From the NCBI RefSeq assembly GCF_001426945.1, contig NZ_LMFS01000001.1, positions 2,474,609 through 2,538,608 on the forward strand: a stretch of 64,000 nucleotides of DNA, written 5' to 3'. The notes under the pieces were generated by a model. It saw nothing but the letters and a program-made list of their open reading frames with translations, was not told the DNA's origin and did no database searches. The stretch comes from Pseudolabrys sp. Root1462 (GTDB taxonomy: Bacteria > Pseudomonadota > Alphaproteobacteria > Rhizobiales > Xanthobacteraceae). The position numbers were made by a program, and so were the translations under genes. Positions 1-8,377 of the stretch are shown here, piece by piece (the first letter of the stretch is position 1; each line of letters starts with the position of its first letter).

Positions 1-1184
1 TTGACCTCGCCGGTATTTTCGTCGATCGAGACTTCCGTCGCGTTCACCGCCTGGCCGACCCGCGCGGTCTGGCTGCCCTCGACGATAACGCGGTCGCCAT
101 CGTTGATGCCCGAGCGAACAAGCCAGTTGTTGCCGACATTGCGGTCGATCGAGACGGCACGCTGCTCCACCTTGTCGTCCTTGCCCACGAACAGCGCGAC
201 CGCATCTCCCTTGGTGTCCCGCGTCACCGCCCGCTGCGGCACGACAAAGCTGTTCTCGGCAACGCCTTCCTGAATGATTGCGCGCACATACATACCCGGC
301 AGCAGCAGACGATCGGGGTTCGGAAACTCCGCGCGCAACGTGAAGGTGCCGGTTGTTTCGCTGACATTCGACTCGGCGAAAAGAAATTTTCCCGGCAGCG
401 AATAGAGCGCGCCGTCGTCGAGCTTGAGCTTTACACTGACATCCGGTCCGTTGAACTTGAGGCGTCCTTCGCGGACCGCCTGGCGCCAGGCCAACAGGTT
501 GGTGCTCGACTCCGTCACATCGACATTGATCGGGTCGATCGTGCGGATCGTCGTCAACAACGTGCTCTGGTTCGCGGTGACGAGCGCGCCCTCGGTCAGC
601 GACGACTTGTCGATGCGCCCGCCGATCGGCGCGGTAATGGTTGTGAAGTCGAGGCTGATGCGCGCCGACTCGACGTTGGCTTTGGCAGACGCGACATCGG
701 CCTTTGCTTGCGCCAGCGACGCGTTGGCGTCATCGAGGTCCTGCTTGCTGACCGCATTCTGCTTGCTGAGATTCTGATAGCGCTCGGCTTTCGCCTCCGC
801 GCTCGGCACCGACGCTTCGGCCTTCTGCAGCGACGCGACGGCGCTGTCGTAGGAGGCACGGTAGGTGGCCGGGTCGATCTGATAGAGCGGATCGCCGGCC
901 TTGACCTCACTGCCCTCCTTGAATAACCGCGACTTGATGAGGCCGCCGACCTGCGGTCGCACCTCGGCGGTCAACGATGCCGAAGTCCGGCCCGGCAGTT
1001 CGGTCGTAATGACGACGGATTGCGGATGCAGCGTCACGACGCTGACCTCGGCGCGCATGGCGCCGGCCGGCGGAGCTGACCCGCCCTTGTTGTCGCAGCC
1101 AACCAGCAGGCCGCAAGCAACCATCACGACGGCCAGACGGCTTGCTGACTTTCCGGCGAACCAAATCCCTGCGCGCGCTTGCAT
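1..1184 (-). CDS. RND efflux periplasmic adaptor (AcrA/MexA-like), 3' end beyond the window
   Basis: Membrane-fusion subunit of a tripartite RND efflux pump, linking the inner-membrane pump to an outer-membrane channel. The reading frame stays open from the ATG at 1184 to the left edge, giving about 394 residues. The N-terminus has a hydrophobic stretch ending in the lipobox LVGC (Cys30), so it is a predicted lipoprotein. A lipoyl/barrel-sandwich half (VRPQVGGLIKSRLFKEG) is followed by an Ala/Lys/Glu-rich coiled-coil hairpin, the second half (TTITAPIGGRIDKSSL) and a beta-barrel region (LPGMYVRAIIQEG), the usual HlyD/AcrA order. The gene is divergent from a TetR regulator with a palindrome between them, the standard layout of a drug-responsive acrAB operon. 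The pump gene should lie to the left. Family certain; substrate unknown. Confidence 0.93.
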   Translation of the reverse strand, partial: MQARAGIWFAGKSASRLAVVMVACGLLVGCDNKGGSAPPAGAMRAEVSVVTLHPQSVVITTELPGRTSASLTAEVRPQVGGLIKSRLFKEGSEVKAGDPLYQIDPATYRASYDSAVASLQKAEASVPSAEAKAERYQNLSKQNAVSKQDLDDANASLAQAKADVASAKANVESARISLDFTTITAPIGGRIDKSSLTEGALVTANQSTLLTTIRTIDPINVDVTESSTNLLAWRQAVREGRLKFNGPDVSVKLKLDDGALYSLPGKFLFAESNVSETTGTFTLRAEFPNPDRLLLPGMYVRAIIQEGVAENSFVVPQRAVTRDTKGDAVALFVGKDDKVEQRAVSIDRNVGNNWLVRSGINDGDRVIVEGSQTARVGQAVNATEVSIDENTGEV

Positions 1185-1204
1185 ACAATCGGCTCTTATT
1201 TACA

Positions 1205-1218
1205 GTACTACCTAGTAC
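1205..1218. promoter_or_regulatory. Perfect palindrome, probable TetR operator
   Basis: GTACTA-CC-TAGTAC has perfect 6-bp arms around a 2-bp centre. It lies in the 110-bp gap between the efflux adaptor start (1184) and the TetR-type gene (1295), 21 bp upstream of the adaptor start, where a repressor would block the pump promoter. Assignment to this TetR protein is an inference from position and symmetry. Confidence 0.6.
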
Positions 1219-1294
1219 GTATATTCCGCTACTGGCCAAGTCAACTCGGAGCGACCCGATGGTCAGGCGCGAATGAAAGTTCCTTGAGGGCCTT

Positions 1295-1987
1295 GTGCCG
1301 ACAACAATTCAGAAACCTACAGCCACAATTCCGCCCAAAGGGCGCGGCCGGCCGAAACTGCTGTCGGACCGACGCCAGCGTGAACGCGTGGTCGCGTGCG
1401 CCCGGCAACTGCTGCTGAAACAGGGGTACGCACGCACCACCACCGATCAGATCGCCGCGAAGTGCCGTATTTCCAAACAGACGCTTTACAAGTTGTTTCC
1501 GGAGAAGCTGTCGATCTTCGCTGCAATTGTCGATGCCCATCGGCAGGACATGCTCGCTCTGCCGGGCGACTACGCCGGGTTACCGGTCGACGTCGCGCTG
1601 GAAAAGATCTTCCGGGTCGACATCGATGCGCGGTCGCACAAGGAACGCATCGCCATTATCAAGCTGATGATCGCTGAAGCCCCGCTGTTCCCGGAACTGC
1701 GATTGATCATGCATAAGCGCGGCGCCGAAAAATCCCGAGACGAACTTTCCCGCTGGCTCGCCGAGCAGGCGACGGCGGGAAGGATAGCGATCGACAGCCC
1801 GGACGACGATGCACAGATCCTCATGGACATGGTGTTCGGGCCGATCATCCGCCAAACCGTCGGCGCGCCTCGCATGCCTCAGCAGAACATGAAAGATCAC
1901 ATCCGCCGTTGTATCGGCATTTTTCTGCAAGGCGTCGCAATCGAAGCCGGGAAGCGCGACGGCGGCCGCCCGCCACTCAAAGCCTGA
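1295..1987 (+). CDS. TetR/AcrR-family transcriptional repressor
   Basis: A one-component regulator of 230 residues. An N-terminal helix-turn-helix spans about residues 28-70 (ACARQLLLKQGYARTTTDQI, then AKCRISKQTLYKLFPEK) after a basic tail (PKGRGRPK) that is common in AcrR-type proteins. The C-terminal ~150 residues are a helical ligand-binding and dimerisation domain. The start is a GTG with a GAGGG-like site about 7 bp upstream. Divergence from the RND adaptor and the palindrome at 1205-1218 suggest that it represses the pump and probably itself. The inducer is not predictable. Confidence 0.9.
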   Translation: MPTTIQKPTATIPPKGRGRPKLLSDRRQRERVVACARQLLLKQGYARTTTDQIAAKCRISKQTLYKLFPEKLSIFAAIVDAHRQDMLALPGDYAGLPVDVALEKIFRVDIDARSHKERIAIIKLMIAEAPLFPELRLIMHKRGAEKSRDELSRWLAEQATAGRIAIDSPDDDAQILMDMVFGPIIRQTVGAPRMPQQNMKDHIRRCIGIFLQGVAIEAGKRDGGRPPLKA

Positions 1988-2024
1988 CCATTTATCCCGG
2001 TAAGCCTTCGCAACGAGACCCCGC

Positions 2025-2255
2025 TCACCTTTCCGGTTGCGAGCCGTCTCGCTTCGCTTCGTCACGATTGGGCTCATCGGACGTCGCACTCCGCCCTCTG
2101 AGCCTCGGGTAGTACAGTACGATCAGCGAGACCAACAGCAGAAACAGAATGGCAACGACGAACTGCACGATGTCATAGCCGATGCGGTCGCGCGGAATAA
2201 ACCAGCCTGCGACGATGCCGCTGACAAACAGAACAGCACGGACGACCCAAGTCAT
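2025..2255 (-). CDS. Small two-helix membrane protein
   Basis: Predicted 76-residue protein with two hydrophobic segments, about residues 2-19 (VVRAVLFVSGIVAGWF) and 28-48 (IVQFVVAILFLLLVSLIVLY), and a charged C-terminal tail rich in Asp, Glu, Arg and Lys. The pattern of two helices with a charged tail, and a position clear of other genes, favour a real gene. I recognise no named family. It converges with the TetR gene and is followed upstream by the SMP-30 gene on the same strand. The ribosome-binding site is weak. Confidence 0.55.
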   Translation of the reverse strand: MTWVVRAVLFVSGIVAGWFIPRDRIGYDIVQFVVAILFLLLVSLIVLYYPRLRGRSATSDEPNRDEAKRDGSQPER

Positions 2256-2398
2256 TCCACACTCAATTGCGCGTAAAGTCGGCGGCTCCAGGCCACAGAA
2301 CCTATCGCAACGGTCTGGTCAATTCAAATGCATTGCGCCCGCCGCTGCGCAGCGGGGCGCCGGTGTCCGATCGTCATGCAGCGGAATACCGGAACGGC

Positions 2399-3313
2399 TC
2401 AGAATCCGGCGAACGGCACGAGTCCTGCAACCGGCATGTCCGCCTGCAGGATTGTACCGGTCTCGGATTCGGTGATGTACAGGCGCCGCCGCTCGGCGCC
2501 ACCGAACGCGACATTCGTGGTGTGGCTGCCGGCGCAGGAATTGATGCGCAGCATCGGCTCTCCGCGCGCGCTGAACAGCCAGACCACGCCGAGCCCGATA
2601 TGCGCGACCACGAGATTGCCCTGCTCATCGATCGTGATGCCATCGGGCCCGCCGCCGCCGCTGAGCTGGATGAAGGTGCCGACCTTGGCCACCGTGCCGT
2701 CGCGCATCAGCGGCACGCGCCAGATCGCGTTGGCGCGCGTGACGGCGACATAGAGCACGCTCTCGCTCGGATCGAGGACAAGGCCGTTCGGGCTGGGGAC
2801 GTTGTCGAGCAGACAATCGACCTCCCCCGACGCGCGCACGCGGAACACGCGCCCGGTCTGATCGTGCCAGCCCGTCAGCCCCTGATCGGTGAAATAGAGG
2901 TCGCCGTTCGAGGCAAACGTCAGATCGTTGACCGCCTTGAGCCGCTCGAGCCGGACGCGGGTGACGAACGGCGCGACCTTTCCGGTCTCCGGATCGAGCG
3001 TGACGATGCCGTGCTTGTAATCGGCGATGAAGATGCGGCCATCGCGGTGGAATTTGAGCCCGTTGGGCTCGCCGTCATATTCGGCAACCAGCGTGAAGTT
3101 GCCCGCGGTATCGACGCGAAACACCCGCCCCCAGGGAATATCGACGCAGTAGAGATTGCCGTCACGATCGAAGGCCGGCCCTTCCAGCAGCGAGTGCGGC
3201 GGAAGCAAGCCGGGCTGATGGCGGTGCCATTCGGAGTCGGCGGCCGGCTTGCGGAAATGATCGGGCAGCCGAGCAAAGACGCTCGCGGTAATGGCAGGGG
3301 GCGCAGCAAACAC
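2399..3313 (-). CDS. SMP-30/gluconolactonase-family sugar lactonase
   Basis: A 304-residue six-bladed beta-propeller of the SMP-30/LRE family, which hydrolyses aldonolactones with one divalent metal. Family signatures are LLEGPAFDRDGNLYCVD near the N-terminus (with the conserved metal Glu), EPNGLKFHRDGRIFIAD, AVNDLTFASNGDLYFTD, SPNGLVLDPSESVLYVA (with the conserved Asn) and GGPDGITIDEQGNLVVAH. There is no signal peptide, so it is cytoplasmic. It lies 46 bp downstream of the TRAP large permease on the same strand and is probably the last gene of that operon. In this context it would open an imported or internally formed sugar-acid lactone. Confidence 0.88.
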   Translation of the reverse strand: MFAAPPAITASVFARLPDHFRKPAADSEWHRHQPGLLPPHSLLEGPAFDRDGNLYCVDIPWGRVFRVDTAGNFTLVAEYDGEPNGLKFHRDGRIFIADYKHGIVTLDPETGKVAPFVTRVRLERLKAVNDLTFASNGDLYFTDQGLTGWHDQTGRVFRVRASGEVDCLLDNVPSPNGLVLDPSESVLYVAVTRANAIWRVPLMRDGTVAKVGTFIQLSGGGGPDGITIDEQGNLVVAHIGLGVVWLFSARGEPMLRINSCAGSHTTNVAFGGAERRRLYITESETGTILQADMPVAGLVPFAGF

Positions 3314-3359
3314 TTATTCGTCTCCTCGATTGCTCAGTCCGGCCAAGGACAGCCAACCG

Positions 3360-4655
3360 TCACTTCATCACGGCCGGCAGCCACAGTGCAATCTGCGGGA
3401 ATGCATAGAGCAGGAACGAAAAGGCAATGATGATCGCGCAGTATGGCAACGACGCGATCGCCACGTCGCCCAGTGTCCGGTCCGGGACGATCGACTGGAT
3501 GGCGAAGAGGTTGAGGCCCATCGGCGGCGTCAAAGCCCCGAGCTCGATGAAAACCACCAGGATGATGCCGACCCATACGCCGTTAAAGCCGAGTGTCGCC
3601 AGCGACGGATAGAGCAGCGGCACCGTCAGCAGCATGATCGACAGGCCGTCGATGAACATGCCGATGATCAGATAGATGAACAGCAGCACACAGAAGAACA
3701 GCAGCGGCGAGATCTGAAGACCCGCCAGCCACGCCGCCAACCCGTGGCCGATGCCGGTCGACACGATCGCGAAATTGAGGATCTGGGCATTGATCGTCAC
3801 GAACATGATCACCGCGCTGGTCAGCACGGTGTTGCGCAACGCGCGCCAGAACCCTGCCGGCGTCAGTTCGCGGTAGAGCAGCGCCAGCAAGAGCGCGAGC
3901 AGGCTGCCGAAACCTGAGGCTTCCGTCGGCGTCACCACGCCCGTGTACATGCCGCCGATGACCGCGCCGATCAGCAGGATGATGGGAAATGAATTCTTCG
4001 CCGCCAGCATATAATCGACCTTGTCGGTCGGCTTTTTCGGCACCAACGAAGGCTGCAGCAGCACGCGCACCATGACATAGACGGAGAACAGTCCGGCCAG
4101 CACGAGGCCCGGCACGACGCCGGCCATGAACAGATCGATGATCGATTCCTGCGTCATCGAACCATAGACGATCAACGGGATGCTCGGCGGAATGAGGATG
4201 CCGAGACAGCCGCCGGCCGTCAGCGTGCCGAGGGTCAGCGTGTCGGCGTAACCGTGCGAGCGCATTTCGCGCGTCGCCACCGTGCCGACGGTCAGCGCCG
4301 TAGCGACCGAAGATCCCGCGATAGCGGAGAACACCGCGCAGCCGAAGATGTTGGTCTGCGCCAGGCCACCCGGAATGTGCCTGAAAAATCCGGCGATGCC
4401 GGAGTAGAAACGGCTGGAAATGCCGCTTTGCAGGATGAGCTCGCCCATCAGCACGAAGAGCGGGATCGAGACCAGGTTGAAGTTCGTGGTCGTGTTCCAG
4501 ACGACGTCGCCGAACGTCGGCCACAGCATCATTCCGGACGCCAGGGTGACACCCATCATGCCGACGAAGCCCATGCTGGCGCCGATGCTGACACCGCCGG
4601 CGATGCAGCCGATGAGCGTCAGGCCGTAGATCAACAGTGCGTCGGTCCAGCTCAT
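3360..4655 (-). CDS. dctM: TRAP transporter large permease (DctM family)
   Basis: The 431-residue large membrane subunit of a TRAP transporter, the ion-coupled translocating component. It is hydrophobic throughout, with a dozen or so predicted helices and typical family segments (GVSIGASMGFVGMMGVTLAS, GIFIPPSIPLIVYG-like GILIPPSIPLIVYGSMT, LTPPMGLNLFAIQS). The start ATG overlaps the stop of the small permease by one base, so the two are translationally coupled. It acts with the DctP-type binding protein at 5242-6246. Neighbouring genes suggest an acid-sugar substrate rather than C4-dicarboxylate, so the dct symbol is a family name only. Confidence 0.93.
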   Translation of the reverse strand: MSWTDALLIYGLTLIGCIAGGVSIGASMGFVGMMGVTLASGMMLWPTFGDVVWNTTTNFNLVSIPLFVLMGELILQSGISSRFYSGIAGFFRHIPGGLAQTNIFGCAVFSAIAGSSVATALTVGTVATREMRSHGYADTLTLGTLTAGGCLGILIPPSIPLIVYGSMTQESIIDLFMAGVVPGLVLAGLFSVYVMVRVLLQPSLVPKKPTDKVDYMLAAKNSFPIILLIGAVIGGMYTGVVTPTEASGFGSLLALLLALLYRELTPAGFWRALRNTVLTSAVIMFVTINAQILNFAIVSTGIGHGLAAWLAGLQISPLLFFCVLLFIYLIIGMFIDGLSIMLLTVPLLYPSLATLGFNGVWVGIILVVFIELGALTPPMGLNLFAIQSIVPDRTLGDVAIASLPYCAIIIAFSFLLYAFPQIALWLPAVMK

Positions 4656-5185
4656 CAGTCCAATCCCTGCAGAAGTTCAGTGTCGGGGTGGGCATCGACG
4701 TCGCCGCGGCGCAGGATGGCCAGCGCGGCCTGCTCGAGGAAGGCGAGCGTCAGCAGAAGAAATCCGATCGGCAGAATTGCCTGGGGAATGGCCTGCGGCA
4801 CCTGGAAGGCTTGCAACGACACCGTGCCGTAGCTCCAGCTCGTGTAGGCAAGTCCAAAGGTCGTATAGGTCAGAACTGCGCTCATCACCGCACCGATGAT
4901 GCTGCTGACGAACTTCAGCGCCGCCTGCAACGGCACAGGCAGGCGGTTGACCACCGCTTCAACCCTCAGAAAGCGCCCATGCCGAAGCGTCGGCACGAGG
5001 CATAGAAGCGTCGCCGCGGTGAAAAAGTATCCGGCGAATTCGTCGGAGATCTGCGTCGAGCGGCCGAACAAGGTGCGGCCGAACACCTCGACATTCATCA
5101 ACAGTCCCATCAAAACGATGAAGACGATGGCGGCTGCGATGGCCACTCGCTCGAGCCGGTCGAACAGCGACGAAATTGCGGTCAT
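4655..5185 (-). CDS. dctQ: TRAP transporter small permease (DctQ family)
   Basis: The 176-residue small membrane subunit of the TRAP system, with four predicted membrane helices (first at about residues 13-33, AIAAAIVFIVLMGLLMNVEV), the normal size and topology of DctQ. The segment RSTQISDEFAGYFFTAATLL matches the conserved EE/DE-A helix of the family. It lies 56 bp downstream of the binding-protein gene, across a strong hairpin, and overlaps the large permease by one base. Confidence 0.9.
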   Translation of the reverse strand: MTAISSLFDRLERVAIAAAIVFIVLMGLLMNVEVFGRTLFGRSTQISDEFAGYFFTAATLLCLVPTLRHGRFLRVEAVVNRLPVPLQAALKFVSSIIGAVMSAVLTYTTFGLAYTSWSYGTVSLQAFQVPQAIPQAILPIGFLLLTLAFLEQAALAILRRGDVDAHPDTELLQGLD

Positions 5186-5205
5186 GGGCAGCCCCCCACA
5201 GGCAA

Positions 5206-5235
5206 GGCGGCGGACCGCCGTAGCGATCCGCCGCC
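5206..5235. other. Intercistronic hairpin between dctP and dctQ
   Basis: A 9-bp perfect GC stem (GGCGGCGGA / TCCGCCGCC) around a 12-nt loop lies in the 56-bp gap between the binding-protein stop and the small-permease start. In the direction of transcription (-) no U-run follows. It therefore looks like an mRNA stabiliser or partial attenuator that gives more binding protein than permease. That role is inferred. Confidence 0.6.
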
Positions 5236-5241
5236 GTTTCT

Positions 5242-6246
5242 TTAGTTACAGGCTTTGATGGACGCGCTCAGCATCTGCTTGCCGACATCGCCGACCTTGG
5301 CGGTCCATTCATCGGAGATCGGCTTGGTCAGCTCGCGGAGCTTGGCCTCTTCGGCAGGCGTCGCGTCATGCAAGGTCATGCCGCGCTCGGCCAAAGTCTT
5401 GCGCGCGACCAGATCGGCTTCGATCATCTCCGAGCGATAGCGCGGCGCCCATTCCTTGGTCTTGGCGATCAGGATGTCGCGCACGTCGGCCGGCAAGGCA
5501 TCGAGCGCGGCCTTGTTCACCGCCAGCACCTGATGCGCCAGCGTAAGGTTCATCATGTAGCCGTACTTCGTCACTTCGTTGAACTTCCAGTCGAGGGCCG
5601 GCACCGCCGCGGTGAACGCGCCGTCGACCACGCCGCGCTGAAGCGCGGGAATGACTTCGGCCGGCGTAATGGTGACGCCCGAGCCGCCGACCAGCCGCAT
5701 CATTTCGGCCTGCTCCCGATTCCAGGAACGAACCTTCAGGTTGCGCAGGCCTTCGATGCCTGCGACCGGCTTGGCGAGCCACAACTGCTGCGGCGGCATC
5801 GCCCAGTGCATGATGGGATCGACCTTGAATTTCGTCAGCAACACCTGCGAAACCACCGGGCTGATCGCCGGCACGGCCTTGTCGTAGAACTTGTCGATCG
5901 AGGTGCAGGAGAACGGCATCGACAGCGCGTTCAGCTCCGGCACGTCGCCGGCCACGAAGCCGAGCGCGACGTCGCCCATCTGGACCTGATTGCCGGCGGT
6001 GATGCGCAGGACGTCCGACGCCTTGTAGGGCAGTTCGCTGGCGGCATAGACCGTGATCTTGAGGCGACCGCCGGTCGCCTTGGTAACGTCCTCGGCGAAC
6101 GCGCGATGCAGCAGCGTCGGCTTATCTTTGGCGCCAAAGTAAGTGTAGAGCTTCCACTCGGCGTCGGCCGCCACGGATGGCGTGGCCAAGGGCACCAGCA
6201 GCGCACCTGCGGCGACCAGCGCGCGGAACATGTGCGGCAATTTCAT
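5242..6246 (-). CDS. dctP: TRAP transporter substrate-binding protein (DctP family)
   Basis: A 334-residue periplasmic receptor. The N-terminus has a Sec signal (MKLPHMFRALVAAGALLVPL...SVAADAEW, cleavage near residue 28). The mature part has DctP features: KLYTYFGAKDKPTLLHRAF, the LKVRSWNREQAEM segment carrying the conserved Arg that pairs with a ligand carboxylate, and GGSGVTITPAEVIPALQRG followed by VVDGAF. I use the ATG at 6246 because a GGAGG site precedes it. A longer frame would add 27 residues ahead of the signal peptide. First gene of the TRAP/lactonase operon, divergent from the DeoR regulator. The Arg implies a carboxylate ligand; the sugar-acid identity comes from the neighbours. 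Confidence 0.93.
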   Translation of the reverse strand: MKLPHMFRALVAAGALLVPLATPSVAADAEWKLYTYFGAKDKPTLLHRAFAEDVTKATGGRLKITVYAASELPYKASDVLRITAGNQVQMGDVALGFVAGDVPELNALSMPFSCTSIDKFYDKAVPAISPVVSQVLLTKFKVDPIMHWAMPPQQLWLAKPVAGIEGLRNLKVRSWNREQAEMMRLVGGSGVTITPAEVIPALQRGVVDGAFTAAVPALDWKFNEVTKYGYMMNLTLAHQVLAVNKAALDALPADVRDILIAKTKEWAPRYRSEMIEADLVARKTLAERGMTLHDATPAEEAKLRELTKPISDEWTAKVGDVGKQMLSASIKACN

Positions 6247-6326
6247 CGGAAATCCTCCCAAGTAGCCCGTCGGTTGGACGCTCGCGGGCAGCTTGGAAAG
6301 CTTTGATGTGAATCTGATCGTTGTCA

Positions 6327-6374
6327 ATCGAATTTGTCGTAGTTTGACGTCCGTTGATCGAATTTGTTATAGTT
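6327..6374. repeat. Direct repeat in the divergent promoter, probable DeoR-family operator
   Basis: Two 18-bp copies, ATCGAATTTGTCGTAGTT (6327-6344) and ATCGAATTTGTTATAGTT (6357-6374), match at 16 of 18 positions. Their start points are exactly 30 bp apart, about three helical turns. They fill the space between the TRAP operon and the DeoR gene, and the second copy overlaps a likely -10 box. Same-face repeats suit a tetrameric DeoR-type repressor. Confidence 0.65.
6344..6373 (+). promoter_or_regulatory. Sigma-70-type promoter for the DeoR/kinase/pdxA2 operon
   Basis: TTGACG (6344-6349) and TATAGT (6368-6373) are separated by 18 bp and lie 14 bp before the ATG at 6387. The -10 box is inside the second operator-like repeat, so a bound repressor would block it. 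Confidence 0.5.
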
Positions 6375-6386
6375 GCAGGAGGCCCA

Positions 6387-7205
6387 ATGACCACAGATCG
6401 ACACTCAACGTCTCGCGTCGCCCTCATCCCTGCCCAGCGCCAGGCGATGATCCTCGAACTGTTGCAGGCCGACGGCGCCGCCTCCGTGCAGCAGTTCGCC
6501 GACGCCATCGGCGCCTCGGTCGCGACCATCCGGCGCGATCTCGAAACGCTTGAAGCCAAAGGATTTTTGGATCGGACCTTCGGCGGTGCCAGCCTGCGCG
6601 CGCGGGCTTTGGTCCGGCTCGAGCCGGGGCACGCCGTCTCGGCTCATATCCGCCACGACGAGAAGGTTGCGATCGGTCAGACCGCCGCGGCACGAATCGA
6701 ACCCCACCAGAGCGTGATATTTGACAGCAGTTCAACCGTTCGCGAAGCTGCGCAGGCCATTCTCGAACGCGACATCCCTATCACTGCCATTACGAATGAC
6801 ATTCTCGTCGCGCAGACCCTCGCCAATTCAACCGCGATCACGGTGCTGACCATTGGCGGCCGCGTGCGTCCCGGCTCGATGACGTTGTTCGGCCCGCCGG
6901 GTGAAGAATTCCTGCTCGGGGTCAAAGCCGACGTGGCGCTCATCGGCGCGCATGCCGTAACGCTTGATGGACCCAGCGAAGTGACGATCGAGATCACCCG
7001 CATCAAGCAGTTGATGACGAAGGCCGCCCGCAGCGTACGTGTGCTGGCGGATCACACCAAGCTCGGCGATGCCTCGACCTTCCGCATTTGCAGCATTGGC
7101 GACATCGATGAACTGGTCACCGATTGGAGGGCCGATCCGACGATCTGCGCTGCCTTGCGCGAGCGCGGCGCCACCGTGACCATCGCCAAAAGCGGCACGG
7201 AATAG
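6387..7205 (+). CDS. DeoR/GlpR-family regulator of the sugar-acid locus
   Basis: A 272-residue DeoR-family repressor. The N-terminal winged helix-turn-helix (about residues 13-70) carries the family signature SVATIRRDLETLEAKGFLDR followed by TFGGA. The C-terminal DeoR sensor domain resembles phosphosugar isomerases and contains IFDSSSTVREAAQAI, LTIGGRVRPGSMTLFGP and VLADHTKLG. I use the ATG at 6387 because an AGGAGG site sits just upstream. DeoR proteins usually respond to a phosphorylated sugar, which here could be the product of the adjacent kinase. Likely controls both its own operon and the divergent TRAP operon. Confidence 0.92.
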   Translation: MTTDRHSTSRVALIPAQRQAMILELLQADGAASVQQFADAIGASVATIRRDLETLEAKGFLDRTFGGASLRARALVRLEPGHAVSAHIRHDEKVAIGQTAAARIEPHQSVIFDSSSTVREAAQAILERDIPITAITNDILVAQTLANSTAITVLTIGGRVRPGSMTLFGPPGEEFLLGVKADVALIGAHAVTLDGPSEVTIEITRIKQLMTKAARSVRVLADHTKLGDASTFRICSIGDIDELVTDWRADPTICAALRERGATVTIAKSGTE

Positions 7206-7207
7206 CC

Positions 7208-8377
7208 GTGCAGCCCCTCCGCATCCTCGCTGACGACCTGACGGGCGCGCTGGATACGGCCGGCTGCTTCATGGCCGATGGTCAAACTCTGCCGCTCATC
7301 TTCGAAGCCGGAGCGATTCCGCGGACCGGAAGCTGCGCGCTTTCGACCGAAACCCGCGACGTCTCGGAGGATGAAGCGCTCGCCCGGTTGAGCGCGTTCG
7401 AGACCGCCTTTGATCGTTTCGACGGGCTCGCCTTCAAGAAGATCGACAGCCTCCTGCGCGGCCACGTCGCCGCCGAAATCGCCCACGTCGTCCGGCAGAA
7501 CCGGTTCGACGCCGCGATACTCGCCCCCGCGTTTCCAGCGCTCTCGCGCGTTACCCGCAATGGCCGCCAATGGGCAAAGCTCGCGGGGCACGACCAGTTT
7601 GAGATGATCGGTCCCGATCTTGTGCGCGATTTCGCCCGGTTCAATATCGACGTGCAGCGGGGCCCCCCATCGGACAAGACTGCAACGCCACGTGTTTTCC
7701 TTTGCGATGCCAATACCGAGGACGATCTCAGAAGTGTTGTCGATCGCGGCATGCGCGCCGGCCGCGTGCTGTGGTGCGGCAGCGCCGGCCTTGCCGAAGC
7801 GATTGCGGGCGGCATTGCTCCCCTGCCGTTGACCGCCAGACGCATTCTCGTGATCTGCGGCACACGGCATGCGGTCGCGTCGCTGCAGATCAGAGAACTT
7901 TGCCGCGAGGAACCGGCGGCATTGGCATCCTTGACGCCAGGCTATGATGCCGCTGCGGCCGCCGCGGGCATCAACAAACGGCTGCAGACCGATACATGGG
8001 CGGCGCTGGCCGCCGACTTTCCCGATCTGCCCGCCGCCGAGGCCCGGCGCCTGCTCGACACGGCTTTGCGCGACGTGTTGCCCCGGCTCGATCGTCCGGA
8101 TGCGGTGATCGTCATGGGGGGCGATACGCTCGCCGTCTGCAATAGCGTTCTCGGCGCTTCCGGCCTCGCGGTGCGCGGGCTGCTGGCGCGCGGCATCGCC
8201 ATCTCGGAATTCAGCGACGGCGCTTGGGCAGGGCTGCCCGTCATCTCGAAATCCGGCGCGTTCGGATCGGCCGATACGCTTCGCCAGATCATTGAAATGA
8301 CCGCAGCCGGCCGCACGGAATACTCTATCGCCCCCGCTCCGCGGGGCTCTTTCGGACAAAAGGTTGAATGCCGTTGA
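7208..8377 (+). CDS. DUF1537 four-carbon acid-sugar kinase (DtnK/OtnK type)
   Basis: A 389-residue ATP-dependent kinase of the DUF1537 family. Family members phosphorylate D-threonate, D-erythronate or 3-oxo-tetronate at C4. The N-terminal signature LRILADDLTGALDTAGCF and the segment AFKKIDSLLRGHVAAEI are typical, as is the C-terminal nucleotide domain (VIVMGGDTLAVCNSVLGAS, PVISKSGAFGSADTLRQI). The start is the GTG at 7208, because the protein then begins directly at QPLRILADD. It is 2 bp from the DeoR stop and overlaps the PdxA2 gene by 10 bp. With that enzyme it would convert a tetronate to dihydroxyacetone phosphate and CO2. The exact stereoisomer cannot be read from sequence. Confidence 0.9.
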   Translation: MQPLRILADDLTGALDTAGCFMADGQTLPLIFEAGAIPRTGSCALSTETRDVSEDEALARLSAFETAFDRFDGLAFKKIDSLLRGHVAAEIAHVVRQNRFDAAILAPAFPALSRVTRNGRQWAKLAGHDQFEMIGPDLVRDFARFNIDVQRGPPSDKTATPRVFLCDANTEDDLRSVVDRGMRAGRVLWCGSAGLAEAIAGGIAPLPLTARRILVICGTRHAVASLQIRELCREEPAALASLTPGYDAAAAAAGINKRLQTDTWAALAADFPDLPAAEARRLLDTALRDVLPRLDRPDAVIVMGGDTLAVCNSVLGASGLAVRGLLARGIAISEFSDGAWAGLPVISKSGAFGSADTLRQIIEMTAAGRTEYSIAPAPRGSFGQKVECR

